A stretch of 64,000 nucleotides of DNA, from assembly GCA_900541065.1 (NCBI GenBank), contig UQIE01000008.1, forward strand, positions 1 to 64,000. The letters run 5' to 3'. Made by a program: the position numbers and the translations under genes. Shown here in pieces: positions 32,005 through 40,403 of the stretch (the first letter of the stretch is position 1; every line of letters starts with the position of its first letter). The notes beneath the pieces are model-generated. The model was given only the letters and a program-made list of their open reading frames with translations, had not been told where the DNA came from and searched no databases. Source of the stretch: an uncultured Collinsella sp. GTDB taxonomy: Bacteria; Actinomycetota; Coriobacteriia; Coriobacteriales; Coriobacteriaceae.

Positions 32005-32424
32005 GTGGACGAATACTCGTTCGCGACGGTCGACGAGTACCGCATCGACACCGGCGACGCGGCGACCCCCGACGAGCGCGTGGCCGCCGAGCTGTCGCGG
32101 CAGAGCGCGAAGCTCCGCGCGACGCTCGGCATGAGCCGGACGCGCACCCTGACGGGGGACGCGGCGGCGCTGGCGCGGGACCTCGTGACCGACGCGGCCC
32201 GCAAGAAGCTCGTGCAGCCGGCCTGCGCGCCCATGGGCGTGGAGGACCTCACCGGCGTCTCGCAGTCGAGCTTCACGGCCAACGGGTTCCAGGGGAGCTT
32301 CACCTACCAGAACCCGAGCGGGACGGCCTACTTCGACCGCTCGACCCTCAACGCGCTCAAGAGGCTCCTCGGGCGCGGTCAGCGCATCGGCACCGTGTGC
32401 CCGGGCTACGGGCGCAGGTCGTGA
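32005..32424 (+). CDS. Head-tail connector protein, gp6/gp15-like
   Basis: A 139-residue protein from GTG 32005 behind AAGGAGG. Helical N-terminus (DEYRIDTGDAATPDERVAAELSRQSAKLRATLG in sense) is typical of the first connector ring. Stop overlaps the next ATG (TGATG). Confidence 0.8.
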   Translation: MDEYSFATVDEYRIDTGDAATPDERVAAELSRQSAKLRATLGMSRTRTLTGDAAALARDLVTDAARKKLVQPACAPMGVEDLTGVSQSSFTANGFQGSFTYQNPSGTAYFDRSTLNALKRLLGRGQRIGTVCPGYGRRS

Positions 32425-32774
32425 TGGGCGAGGAAGTGACGGTGCTGTCGAGCACGGAGACGGGCAAGGACGCCATGGGCGAGCCTGTCGTCGAGTGGGA
32501 GGCCACCGTCGTCACGGGGTGCCTCGTGCGGCCCCTGGCGGGATCGGACGCCGGGGATGCCGTCCGGCCGGACGGCATCGAGGCGAGCTACTCCATCGCG
32601 TTCCCCAAGACGTACGCGGGGCCGCCGCTGGCGCGCTGCCGCATCGCCCTGACGGGGCGCGGTATGCCCGCCGACCCCGACACCGCGCTGCTGGTCGTCG
32701 GCTCCCCCGACATCACGAACCCCTGCCCCACGGCGTGGAACATGACAGCGACGGCGGGGAGGGTCCATGGCTGA
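32424..32774 (+). CDS. Head closure / connector protein
   Basis: A 116-residue beta-rich protein in the second connector position. It has VVTGCLVRPLAG and IAFPKTYAGPPLARCRIAL, consistent with small head-closure proteins (SPP1 gp16-like). Assignment rests mainly on order and size. Confidence 0.7.
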   Translation: MGEEVTVLSSTETGKDAMGEPVVEWEATVVTGCLVRPLAGSDAGDAVRPDGIEASYSIAFPKTYAGPPLARCRIALTGRGMPADPDTALLVVGSPDITNPCPTAWNMTATAGRVHG

Positions 32775-33089
32775 CAAGATCAAGTTCGGGCGCTTCGTCC
32801 ACAGCGACGCGGGCGTCATCGCCGTCACCAAGGCGCGGGCGTCCGCGCCTTGGTGACGATCGAGACCGCCCGCCTCACGGCGAAGGCCAACGCCGCGGCC
32901 GCGTCGCACCACGTGCCGTCGGGTTACCGCAAGTCGCTCGAGAAGCTCCATCCCGGGGCCTTCGACGGCGCCCCCTACGTGGGCGTCGTCAAGTCGGGCT
33001 CCTGCGACACCCTCGGCGTCGTTCGCGCCGCGACCCCGGCCGGCGCATTCGACCAGAACCGCAACCACACGCTCGACCACCTGCTCTAA
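32767..33089 (+). pseudogene. HK97 gp10-like tail completion protein, apparent -1 frame break
   Basis: ATG 32767 opens MADKIKFGRFVHSDAGVIAV then hits TGA at 32854. The -1 frame from 32832 continues GAGVRALVTIETARLTAKAN and runs to 33089 with a convincing gp10-like end. Adding one G to AAGGCG (32830-32834) joins both halves into a protein of about 107 residues. No slippery heptamer is present, so this is mutation or sequence error rather than programmed shifting. An alternative is translation from TTG 32850. Confidence 0.65.
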
Positions 33090-33098
33090 GGAGGAAAC

Positions 33099-33467
33099 GT
33101 GCCGAGACTCAACGTGATGGGCGAGCTCAGGGCGATCCTCGAGTCCGCCCTGGGCGGTGTGCCCGTGCGGGTCGACGTGCCCGGGGAGCGGCCGGGGACC
33201 GTCGCCGTTGTCCGCCGGTGCGGGGGCGCGCGGCAGGATGCACTCGTGGACTCGCCGCAGGTGGAGGTGCTCATGTGGGCGCCCACCGAGGCCGAGGCCG
33301 AGGATCTCGCCGAGCGCGTGGGCGACGCCATGTCGCGCCTGCCGTTCTCGCGGGGCTTCTGCGCCTGCGAGGAGCTCGAGATGCGGACCGACTACGACTA
33401 CCTCGCCCGGTCCCCGCGCTGGTACGCGCTGTACCGACTGAAGACATACCAACCGAAAGAAGGATAA
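33099..33467 (+). CDS. Tail terminator / minor tail protein
   Basis: A 122-residue protein, GTG start with AAGGAGG. The alternating segment VEVLMWAPTEAEAEDLAERVGDAMSRLP and closing strand PRWYALYRLKTYQ fit phage tail-terminator (gpU-like) proteins lying just before the tail-tube gene. Confidence 0.75.
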   Translation: MPRLNVMGELRAILESALGGVPVRVDVPGERPGTVAVVRRCGGARQDALVDSPQVEVLMWAPTEAEAEDLAERVGDAMSRLPFSRGFCACEELEMRTDYDYLARSPRWYALYRLKTYQPKEG

Positions 33468-34100
33468 ATGGCACCCAACAACGAAGAGGCCAAGATCGCC
33501 CTCGCGGCAGAGGACGCGGTCCCCGCGGCCGATATCGACCCCTCGCTCGTAACCACCGGCTCACCCGTCGAGGGCGGCTGCGTGTACACGAGCTTCAAGG
33601 CCAAGCCGACGCTCCCGATCGACGCCACGACCAAGATCTCCACGCTCACCGACCTCGTGTCGCTGGGCGACCTGTCGCCCGACGGCTTCACGGCCTCCAA
33701 GGGCGTGACAGTCAACGAGTTCAAGGGCTGGCACCAGTCCATCGTGCTCACCAAGGTCTCCGAGGAGAAGCACCAGTACAAGATGGTCTTCATCGAGTCC
33801 GTCCGCTCCTCCGTCGCCAAGCTGCGCTACGGCGCCGACAACGTCGAGACGAACGAGGACGGAACGTTCAGCCACATCAAGGCAGTCGCCAACTCCGACG
33901 TGCGCGTCCCGCTCGTCATCGACGAGCTCGAGGACACGGGCAACCTCCGCCGCACCGTCATCCCGCGCGTCTCCATCGACTCCTATGACGACGTCGAGCA
34001 CAAGCCCGGCGGGCTGGTGCAGTACGGCTTCACCTTCACGGTCCTCAAGACCGCGGACAAGCCGCTGTTCGACATCTACCGCGCAAAGCCCGCCGCGTAG
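33468..34100 (+). CDS. Major tail (tube) protein
   Basis: A 210-residue protein that polymerises into the tail tube. It contains ISTLTDLVSLGDLSPDGFTASKG and a strand-rich body, and ends GLVQYGFTFTVLKTADKPLFDIY. Order, size and the following chaperone pair support the call. A GC-rich hairpin (34121-34149) follows. Confidence 0.87.
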   Translation: MAPNNEEAKIALAAEDAVPAADIDPSLVTTGSPVEGGCVYTSFKAKPTLPIDATTKISTLTDLVSLGDLSPDGFTASKGVTVNEFKGWHQSIVLTKVSEEKHQYKMVFIESVRSSVAKLRYGADNVETNEDGTFSHIKAVANSDVRVPLVIDELEDTGNLRRTVIPRVSIDSYDDVEHKPGGLVQYGFTFTVLKTADKPLFDIYRAKPAA

Positions 34101-34120
34101 GCAGGGCCATAACGAGAACG

Positions 34121-34149
34121 CCGTCCCGGCGCTGCCGGGGCGGCCCTTT
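34121..34149 (+). terminator. Weak hairpin after the tail tube gene
   Basis: CCGTCCCGGC and GCCGGGGCGG around GCT, then CCCTTTA. Might reduce expression of downstream tail genes relative to the tube. Confidence 0.4.
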
Positions 34150-34163
34150 ATCTGGGAGGAAAG

Positions 34164-34553
34164 ATGAACAAGGACTACCTGGCAATGATGGACGATGGCG
34201 AGCTCGAGGCTTACGCCAAGGTCCTCGGCTTCACGACCGCCGCCGCGCAGACGGCTGCGGACAAGGCGAAGCTCATCGAGCAGAAGCGAGGACGCTGCGC
34301 CGAGCTGACCGTTCTCGGCATCGCCATGAGCATTCCCGTCAAGCGCGCGCACGACCGCCGCTTCATCGATGCCATGAACAAGGAGGACCGCACGACCGAG
34401 GAGCTCGACGGGGCGTTCCGCTTCCTCCTCGGCGACGAGCAGTACGCGAGCCTCATGGAGGCCGTGACCGAGGACGACGGCACGCAGGACGACGACGCCT
34501 TGGGCTACGCATACAACAAGCTGCTCTACTCGGCCGAACTAAAAAACTTCTAG
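34164..34553 (+). CDS. Tail assembly chaperone, short (G-like) form
   Basis: A 129-residue helical protein that coats the tape measure during tail assembly. Its last codons include the slippery heptamer (34541-34547). Most ribosomes would stop at TAG 34551-34553 and make this form; a fraction would continue into the extension. Confidence 0.85.
   Translation: MNKDYLAMMDDGELEAYAKVLGFTTAAAQTAADKAKLIEQKRGRCAELTVLGIAMSIPVKRAHDRRFIDAMNKEDRTTEELDGAFRFLLGDEQYASLMEAVTEDDGTQDDDALGYAYNKLLYSAELKNF
34541..34547 (+). promoter_or_regulatory. -1 ribosomal frameshift site, A AAA AAC
   Basis: In the zero frame the codons are CTA AAA AAC, matching X XXY YYZ exactly, two codons before the stop. A -1 slip restarts at 34547 and enters the open frame to 34921. 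Confidence 0.88.
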
Positions 34554-34921
34554 AGCTCGCCGACCTCGAGGAGCGTCACCTGCCCCTGCTCAGGCACGAC
34601 TTCAGGGCCTACTACGGCTGCTGCTACGACGAGGTCGGTGCCGCCGAGGCGTACGACCTCGTGAGGACGCTTCCCGACGGCTCGCTCACCGTGGCTGCCC
34701 TCCACCCGGAGCGCAGCTGGACCCGAGAGCAGCACCTGGCGGCGGACATCGTGGACAGCGTCTACGCGGCGGCGACCGCGCTGTGCGGCGGCAAGGCATC
34801 GGAAGCCCCGAGGGTGCCCCGCCCGCGGGACGTGGCCGCCGCCGGCGCCGCGGCAGAGCGCGCGGCGTCGGTTCGCGCCCGCATCGAGAACACCGAGTGG
34901 GTGGAGGTGACGGATGGCTGA
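34547..34921 (+). CDS. Frameshift extension of tail assembly chaperone (T part)
   Basis: A 124-residue extension read only after -1 frameshifting; the fusion of 128 plus 124 residues would be about 252 long. It begins LLELADLEERHLPLLRHDFR, in the size and place of lambda T in gpGT. It overlaps the tape measure start by 8 bp. No independent start codon with a good RBS is evident. Confidence 0.82.
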   Translation, partial: LLELADLEERHLPLLRHDFRAYYGCCYDEVGAAEAYDLVRTLPDGSLTVAALHPERSWTREQHLAADIVDSVYAAATALCGGKASEAPRVPRPRDVAAAGAAAERAASVRARIENTEWVEVTDG

Positions 34922-37900
34922 GATCGGACGCGCGGACCTGCTGATCGTCCCCAGGTTTGACAACCTTACCAAGTCGGTCGAGTCCGCGCTCGGCAAGTGC
35001 GAGGGGCAGGCGAGCAAGTCCGGCTCCAGCCTCGGCAAGAGCACGGGCTCCGGGTTCGGGAAGGGGCTGGCCGGCTCCGGCGCGATGATAGGCGCCTTCT
35101 CGGCGCTCACGGCGAAGGCCATGGACTCGGTCTCGTCCCATGTCGGGTCGGCGATCAGCCGCTTCGACACGCTCAACAACTACCCGAAGGTCATGCAGTC
35201 CCTCGGGTACTCAGCGGATTCCGCCAACGCGTCGATCGGCAAGATGTCCGACCGCCTGTCGACCCTTCCCACCAGGCTCGACGACATGGTCTCGGTCGTC
35301 CAGGGCATCACCGCCACGGTCGGGGACCTCGACAAGGCCACCGACGTCGGCCTCGCACTCAACGACATGCTCATCGCCTCGGGCAGCTCGACCCAGCTAT
35401 GCTCGGCGGCGATGGAGCAGTTCCGCCAGATCCTCTCCAAGGGCAAGCCCGAGATGGAGGACTGGCGCTCGCTGACGACGGCCGCGCCTGGCCAGATGGA
35501 CCAGCTGGCGAAATCCATGCTCGGCCCCACGGCAAACGCCAACGACCTGTATGCCGCGCTCGGCGGCGGTGGCAAGGACCCGACAATCACGCTCGACCAG
35601 CTCATGGACAAGATGGTCGAGCTCGACACGCAGGGCGGCGCGAGCTTCGCGTCCTTCAAGGACCAGGCCGAGACCGCGGCCGGCGGCGTCCAGACGAGCA
35701 TCCAGAACATGTCGAACTCCGTGACCAAGGGCGTCACCGGGACGCTCGAGGCGATCGGCAGGAACAACATCGCCGGGGTGCTCGACGACGCGAAGGGCGC
35801 CGTGAACGGCTTCTTCAAGGTCGTCAACGGAGGCGTCTCGGCGTCGATGCCGATGGTCAAGCAGCTCTACGGCGGGTTCAAGGGCCTGGCGCCCGAGATT
35901 ATCTCTGGGGCGGCAGGCATCGCGGCGTGGCAGAAGGCGGTACCGGTCCTCTCCGGCGTCGCGAGCGGCGTGGGCAAGGCCACCGAGGCCTTCAAGCTCG
36001 CCCGCGGGGGCGCCGGAACCTTCGCCGAGTCGCTCGAGGCGGTGGGCATCGGCTTCACCCCGGTCGCGATCGGCTGCACCGTCGCGGCCGCCGGCATCGG
36101 CATACTCATCGAGAAGCAGGTCGAGTGGCAGGCCCGCACGGACGCCCTGAACAAGGCCACGACCGGCCTGGTCGACGCGGCCTCAAACACCGTGGCGCTC
36201 GAGTCCTACGCCGGCAGGGTCGAGAATGTAGGCAAGAAGTCCTCATTCTCGGCGATGTCCGTCGACGAGCTCGCAGAATCGATCGGCAAGCACGTCGACG
36301 CCATGAACGAGAACACGAGGGCGGCCGAGTCGCAGATCGCGCAGCTCAACACCGCGCAGCAGATCATCGACAACTGCGCCGGCAAGACCGACCTGTCCAC
36401 CGACGCACAGGGCAGGCTCACATGGGCGCTGCAGCTGCTCAACGACCAGCTCGGGCTCAACATCTCGGCGCAGGACGTGGCGAACGGGAAGTACGTCGAC
36501 GCGGACGGCAGCGTCAAGAACCTCAAGCAGTCCATCGACGAGCTCGTCGCCTCCAAGAAGAAGGACGCCGAGGTGAGTGCCCTCACGGCGAACCTCACCG
36601 AGGCGTACCAGGCCCAGTCCGAGGCGGCCGACACGCTCGCCTCCAAGACGAAGCCCTACCAGGATCGCCTGAAGGAGCTCGCTAAGACCTACCCGGAGCT
36701 CTCAAAGGGAGAGCTCGAGGCGCTCGCCTGCACCGAGAAGGTCGGCAGGGAGTACAACGAGGCGAAGAAGCAGTTCGACTCCGCCTCGGAGAGCATCGAC
36801 GTCCTCAACGGCAAGCTCGGCGACGCAAGCCTGACCACGCAGGAGGCCGGCAGCACCTTCGAGCACTTCGCCCAGGCGCAGCTCACGCTCTTCCAAGCGC
36901 AGCTCTCGGCCAACGGCGAGACCCTGTCCGCCGTCTCCGGCTCGCTCACGCAGCTCGGTGTCGACACCGAGCAGCTGGCGAGCCTCAGCGACGATCAGCT
37001 CGCCAAGCTGGCGCAGGACTACGACGGCACCGCCCGCTCCATTGTCGACGACCTCGACGGGTGGGGCGTCTCGATGGACGAGGGCGCCGCCTCGACCGTC
37101 CGGGCGGCTAGCGAGATCCAGGCCGCGCTCGAGGACATGGGCGGCAAGCTCAAGAAGGCGTTCTCGAAGGAGAACATCGACTTCGGCGCGTTCTCGGACG
37201 CGTGCGCCGCCGCCGGGGTCTCTACCGAGACGCTCAACAGCATCGGCTCGGCCAACCTCGCCGCGCTCGCGCACAACTTCAACGGCAACATCGACCAGAT
37301 GGTGTGGGCCGTCCAGAACTACAACGCGCAGCCGATCGTCGACAAGAACGGCAACGTGACCGTCGACCAGACCCAGCTGATGGACGCCCAGGGAAACGTG
37401 TACACCTGGAACGGCGCGAAGCTGATGGACAAGAACGGCACCGTCGACGTGAGCGTCGGCGACCTGCGCGACGCCCAGGGCAACCTCGTGACCTGGAACG
37501 GCACGGCTCTCCGGTCCAAGAACGGCAAGGCAAAAGTCGACAAGAAGGAAGTCGACAGGGCGCAGACCTCGGTGGACAAGCTCAACGGCACCAAGCTCAA
37601 GAGCAAGGAGATGACCGCCAAGGCGAGCTACGGGACGCTGCCGAAGTGCCAGTCTGCGATGCAGGCGGTGATGAACGAGCCGTTCCACTCAAGGTCGGCG
37701 ACGATCACCACGACCTACGTGACCGTCAACAGGACGCGCAACGAGAAGGCCGCAGTCGGCATACGGCACGCCGATGTCGGCATCCGCATGCACGCGCACG
37801 GAGCCATCGTCGACGCGCCGGTGACCGGCTACCCGCTCGACTGGGTGGGCGAGGACGGCGCCGAGGCAATCGTGCCGCTCACCAACCGAAAGTACTCGGA

Positions 37901-38072
37901 GCCGTTCGCGGCGACCATCGCCGAGCAGATGGCAAAGCTCGGGGGCCAGCGCGGCGACGTCTACAACATCTACCTCGACGGGTCGGCCCTCGAGGTCGAC
38001 GAGCGCGTCGCGGAGGCGCTCAGGGCGCTGGTCTCCGAACTCAAGAGGACCGTCAGGACCGGAAGGGGGTAG
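34914..38072 (+). CDS. Tail tape measure protein
   Basis: A 1052-residue protein setting tail length, predicting a tail of roughly 150-160 nm by the usual residue-to-length rule. An N-terminal coiled region with SVSSHVGSAISRFDTLNNYPKVM, then Gly/Ala-rich hydrophobic segments (about 320-405), long helices, a repeated LMDAQGNVYTWNG / LRDAQGNLVTWNG motif (about 820-865), and a C-terminal PLDWVGEDGAEAIVPL common in these proteins. Confidence 0.92.
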   Translation: MAEIGRADLLIVPRFDNLTKSVESALGKCEGQASKSGSSLGKSTGSGFGKGLAGSGAMIGAFSALTAKAMDSVSSHVGSAISRFDTLNNYPKVMQSLGYSADSANASIGKMSDRLSTLPTRLDDMVSVVQGITATVGDLDKATDVGLALNDMLIASGSSTQLCSAAMEQFRQILSKGKPEMEDWRSLTTAAPGQMDQLAKSMLGPTANANDLYAALGGGGKDPTITLDQLMDKMVELDTQGGASFASFKDQAETAAGGVQTSIQNMSNSVTKGVTGTLEAIGRNNIAGVLDDAKGAVNGFFKVVNGGVSASMPMVKQLYGGFKGLAPEIISGAAGIAAWQKAVPVLSGVASGVGKATEAFKLARGGAGTFAESLEAVGIGFTPVAIGCTVAAAGIGILIEKQVEWQARTDALNKATTGLVDAASNTVALESYAGRVENVGKKSSFSAMSVDELAESIGKHVDAMNENTRAAESQIAQLNTAQQIIDNCAGKTDLSTDAQGRLTWALQLLNDQLGLNISAQDVANGKYVDADGSVKNLKQSIDELVASKKKDAEVSALTANLTEAYQAQSEAADTLASKTKPYQDRLKELAKTYPELSKGELEALACTEKVGREYNEAKKQFDSASESIDVLNGKLGDASLTTQEAGSTFEHFAQAQLTLFQAQLSANGETLSAVSGSLTQLGVDTEQLASLSDDQLAKLAQDYDGTARSIVDDLDGWGVSMDEGAASTVRAASEIQAALEDMGGKLKKAFSKENIDFGAFSDACAAAGVSTETLNSIGSANLAALAHNFNGNIDQMVWAVQNYNAQPIVDKNGNVTVDQTQLMDAQGNVYTWNGAKLMDKNGTVDVSVGDLRDAQGNLVTWNGTALRSKNGKAKVDKKEVDRAQTSVDKLNGTKLKSKEMTAKASYGTLPKCQSAMQAVMNEPFHSRSATITTTYVTVNRTRNEKAAVGIRHADVGIRMHAHGAIVDAPVTGYPLDWVGEDGAEAIVPLTNRKYSEPFAATIAEQMAKLGGQRGDVYNIYLDGSALEVDERVAEALRALVSELKRTVRTGRG

Positions 38073-38075
38073 CAG

Positions 38076-40403
38076 GTGGCATCAGCGCAGACGACCAGGG
38101 GAGGCGTGACGTACTACACCGTCAACCTCTCCACGTCCGTGTCGAACGTGAACGACACCACGGCCCGCATCTACTGGACCGCCACCGTCGACTTCGGAGA
38201 CTGGTACTACTACGGCGTGCGCCTGCACGTCAAGGTCGGCGGCGTCTGGCGCGCGTCGGGCGACGGCTACACGACCTCCTCCTGGAAGCGCGCCGTCACC
38301 GTCAGTGGGTACACCGACGCGGAGCGCAAGGACAACGACTACGACGTCTGGGTCGAGGCGTACACCGAGTCCGTGGCAGTCAACGGCTACGGCGGGGTCG
38401 GCGCGACGACCTCCTGCGGCGAGGGCGCCAGGATCGGCAAGGTCCCGGCATACGAGCCCGCGGCCCCGACCGACCTCAGGGTCACGCGCTCGACCGACGG
38501 GACAACCGAGCTCGAGTGGGTCAACCACCCGGACGACGACGCCAGGAAGTACTACGACGGCATCAACGTCTACCGCCATACGAACGGCGGCGACACCGAG
38601 AACCCCTACAGCAGCGTCACGATCTCCAACTGGCGCGACGCGTCGACGTCGGCGAACAACTACTACGACTACGACGTGAGGGCGCGCTGGCGAGGCGGCA
38701 CATCGGAGAGAACGAACTCCGTTCGCGTCTACAAGACGCCCTCCCCACCGGCATCGGTCTCGCTATCGCGCTCCGGCGACGGCGAGGTCTCGCTGGTCGT
38801 CAGGGGTCCCGATATCCCGTCCTGGATTAGCGGCTTCGATGTCCGCGTGACCTCCGACGGCGGCAGGACCTACAAGCCCCGTGCCCTTACCGCCGACAGG
38901 CAGGAGCCGGGCGTCTGGACCATGACCGACCCGTCTGCCGTGGCGGGAGAGAAGGTCGTCTACGAGGTCCGCACCTACCGCGAGGAGCCCGTGGCGGGCG
39001 CGGGGGACACCGTCTTCTCCGCGTGGACGGCATCCAACGCAGTGGCGACGATCTGCCCGCCGTACGCGCCCGCCGTCTCCGGGGTCGACCCCGCCTACCC
39101 GACTGGGTCGACGGCGACCATCGGCTGGACGCGGAACCACCCCGACGGGACAGCCCAGACGGCGGCGCAGATTGAGCTGGTCGGGCCCGATGGCAAGACC
39201 GTCCCGCACCACATCACCGGCCCCGCCTCGGCGACAACCCTGAGCCTGTCGGTGAAGGGCACCTATCGCCTGCGCGTGCGCACCAAGGGCGCCGACCCGT
39301 CATGGGGCGCGTGGTCGGAGTACGCAGTGTTCAGGGTCGCCGACCCGCCGCAGGCGTTCTTCACGACCCCCACGGAGGACGGCGAGGCCGTCGCCGAGCT
39401 CCCGCTGCGCGCCGCCTGGACCGCTGTCGACGAGACGGGCATCACCTATCAGCGCCTGAGGCTGCTGCGCGGCGGCTCAGCGGTCATCGACACGTCGGTC
39501 GCCGCGGGCGAGCGGTCGCACGAGATAGCCTCCGGCCTGGAGAACAGGTCCGCGTACGTCCTCGAGCTCACCGTCCGCGGCGGCTCGAGCCTGTCCACGA
39601 CCGTCACCCGCTCGTTCTCGACCGACTGGCTCGTGCCCGCCACGCCCATCGTCAACGTCTCCTACGACGAGGCGCTCGCGGCCGTCGTCACGGTGCGAGA
39701 CGGCATCTCCGAGTTCGCCGTCAGGGACCACAAGCTGCGCGGCCCCATGGCCATGACGCCCGAGGGCAACATCCGCATCAGGGGCGGCATGTCGATAAAG
39801 GGGACGCGCGCCACCGTCCACAGCCTGCCGCCGTGCGCCTCGTTCGATATCGAGCGCGTGCTCGCGGACGGCTCGAGGCTCCTGCTCGCCAGCGGCTTCA
39901 AGTCCGGGCAGAGCGTCATCGACCGCCTGCCGCCGCTCAACGTCGGGTTCTCCTACGTCGCGCGCGGCTACGCGGCCTCCGGAACCACCTCGACGACCGA
40001 GGTGGGGACCGTGTGCCCGTGCGACGGGTTCGCCCTCAACTTCGGGCCGGACGCCTCCGAGGTCGTCGTGGGCGACAGGAACATGGGTGGCCCGCCGCAG
40101 TACTCGGCGAGCCCCGAGCGCGAGCGCGACCAGTTCCACTTCGTCGGCGGCGGCCTGCCCATGGGGTTCGAGAGCGGCAACCTCTCGATGAAGGAGTCGA
40201 TGGAGTTCACGATCGAGGAGGACGACTACCTGCGCGTCCGCGGCCTGTTCGGCCGCTACGGAAGCGCCTGGGTGCGACCCCATCTGGGCGACCGCGGCTT
40301 CGCCGCCGTCACGGGGACGCTCACCAGGTGCGCGCCCGAGGACTACAGGGTGTCCGTATCGACGAAGAGGGAGCGATGGAGGGAGCCCAACGGTGTCGGA
40401 TGA
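38076..40403 (+). CDS. Tail-tip protein with fibronectin type III-like domains
   Basis: A 775-residue protein from GTG 38076, following the tape measure by 3 bp. The region about 125-215 (PAAPTDLRVTRSTDGTTELEW) and later repeats (VNVSYDEALAAVVTV) look like FN3 modules. The C-terminal part resembles a distal-tail domain (VVVGDRNMGGPPQYS). Expected at the baseplate or tail tip contacting the cell surface. Confidence 0.75.
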   Translation: MASAQTTRGGVTYYTVNLSTSVSNVNDTTARIYWTATVDFGDWYYYGVRLHVKVGGVWRASGDGYTTSSWKRAVTVSGYTDAERKDNDYDVWVEAYTESVAVNGYGGVGATTSCGEGARIGKVPAYEPAAPTDLRVTRSTDGTTELEWVNHPDDDARKYYDGINVYRHTNGGDTENPYSSVTISNWRDASTSANNYYDYDVRARWRGGTSERTNSVRVYKTPSPPASVSLSRSGDGEVSLVVRGPDIPSWISGFDVRVTSDGGRTYKPRALTADRQEPGVWTMTDPSAVAGEKVVYEVRTYREEPVAGAGDTVFSAWTASNAVATICPPYAPAVSGVDPAYPTGSTATIGWTRNHPDGTAQTAAQIELVGPDGKTVPHHITGPASATTLSLSVKGTYRLRVRTKGADPSWGAWSEYAVFRVADPPQAFFTTPTEDGEAVAELPLRAAWTAVDETGITYQRLRLLRGGSAVIDTSVAAGERSHEIASGLENRSAYVLELTVRGGSSLSTTVTRSFSTDWLVPATPIVNVSYDEALAAVVTVRDGISEFAVRDHKLRGPMAMTPEGNIRIRGGMSIKGTRATVHSLPPCASFDIERVLADGSRLLLASGFKSGQSVIDRLPPLNVGFSYVARGYAASGTTSTTEVGTVCPCDGFALNFGPDASEVVVGDRNMGGPPQYSASPERERDQFHFVGGGLPMGFESGNLSMKESMEFTIEEDDYLRVRGLFGRYGSAWVRPHLGDRGFAAVTGTLTRCAPEDYRVSVSTKRERWREPNGVG

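Noticed and set aside
32397..32774. GTG 32397 as start of the second connector
   Set aside because: ATG 32424 makes the TGATG overlap usual in this operon; the longer form overlaps the connector gene for no gain.
34661..34921. Independent gene starting MRTLPDG after the tail chaperone
   Set aside because: Frameshift from the exact A-AAA-AAC site accounts for the whole open frame; the internal start lacks an RBS.
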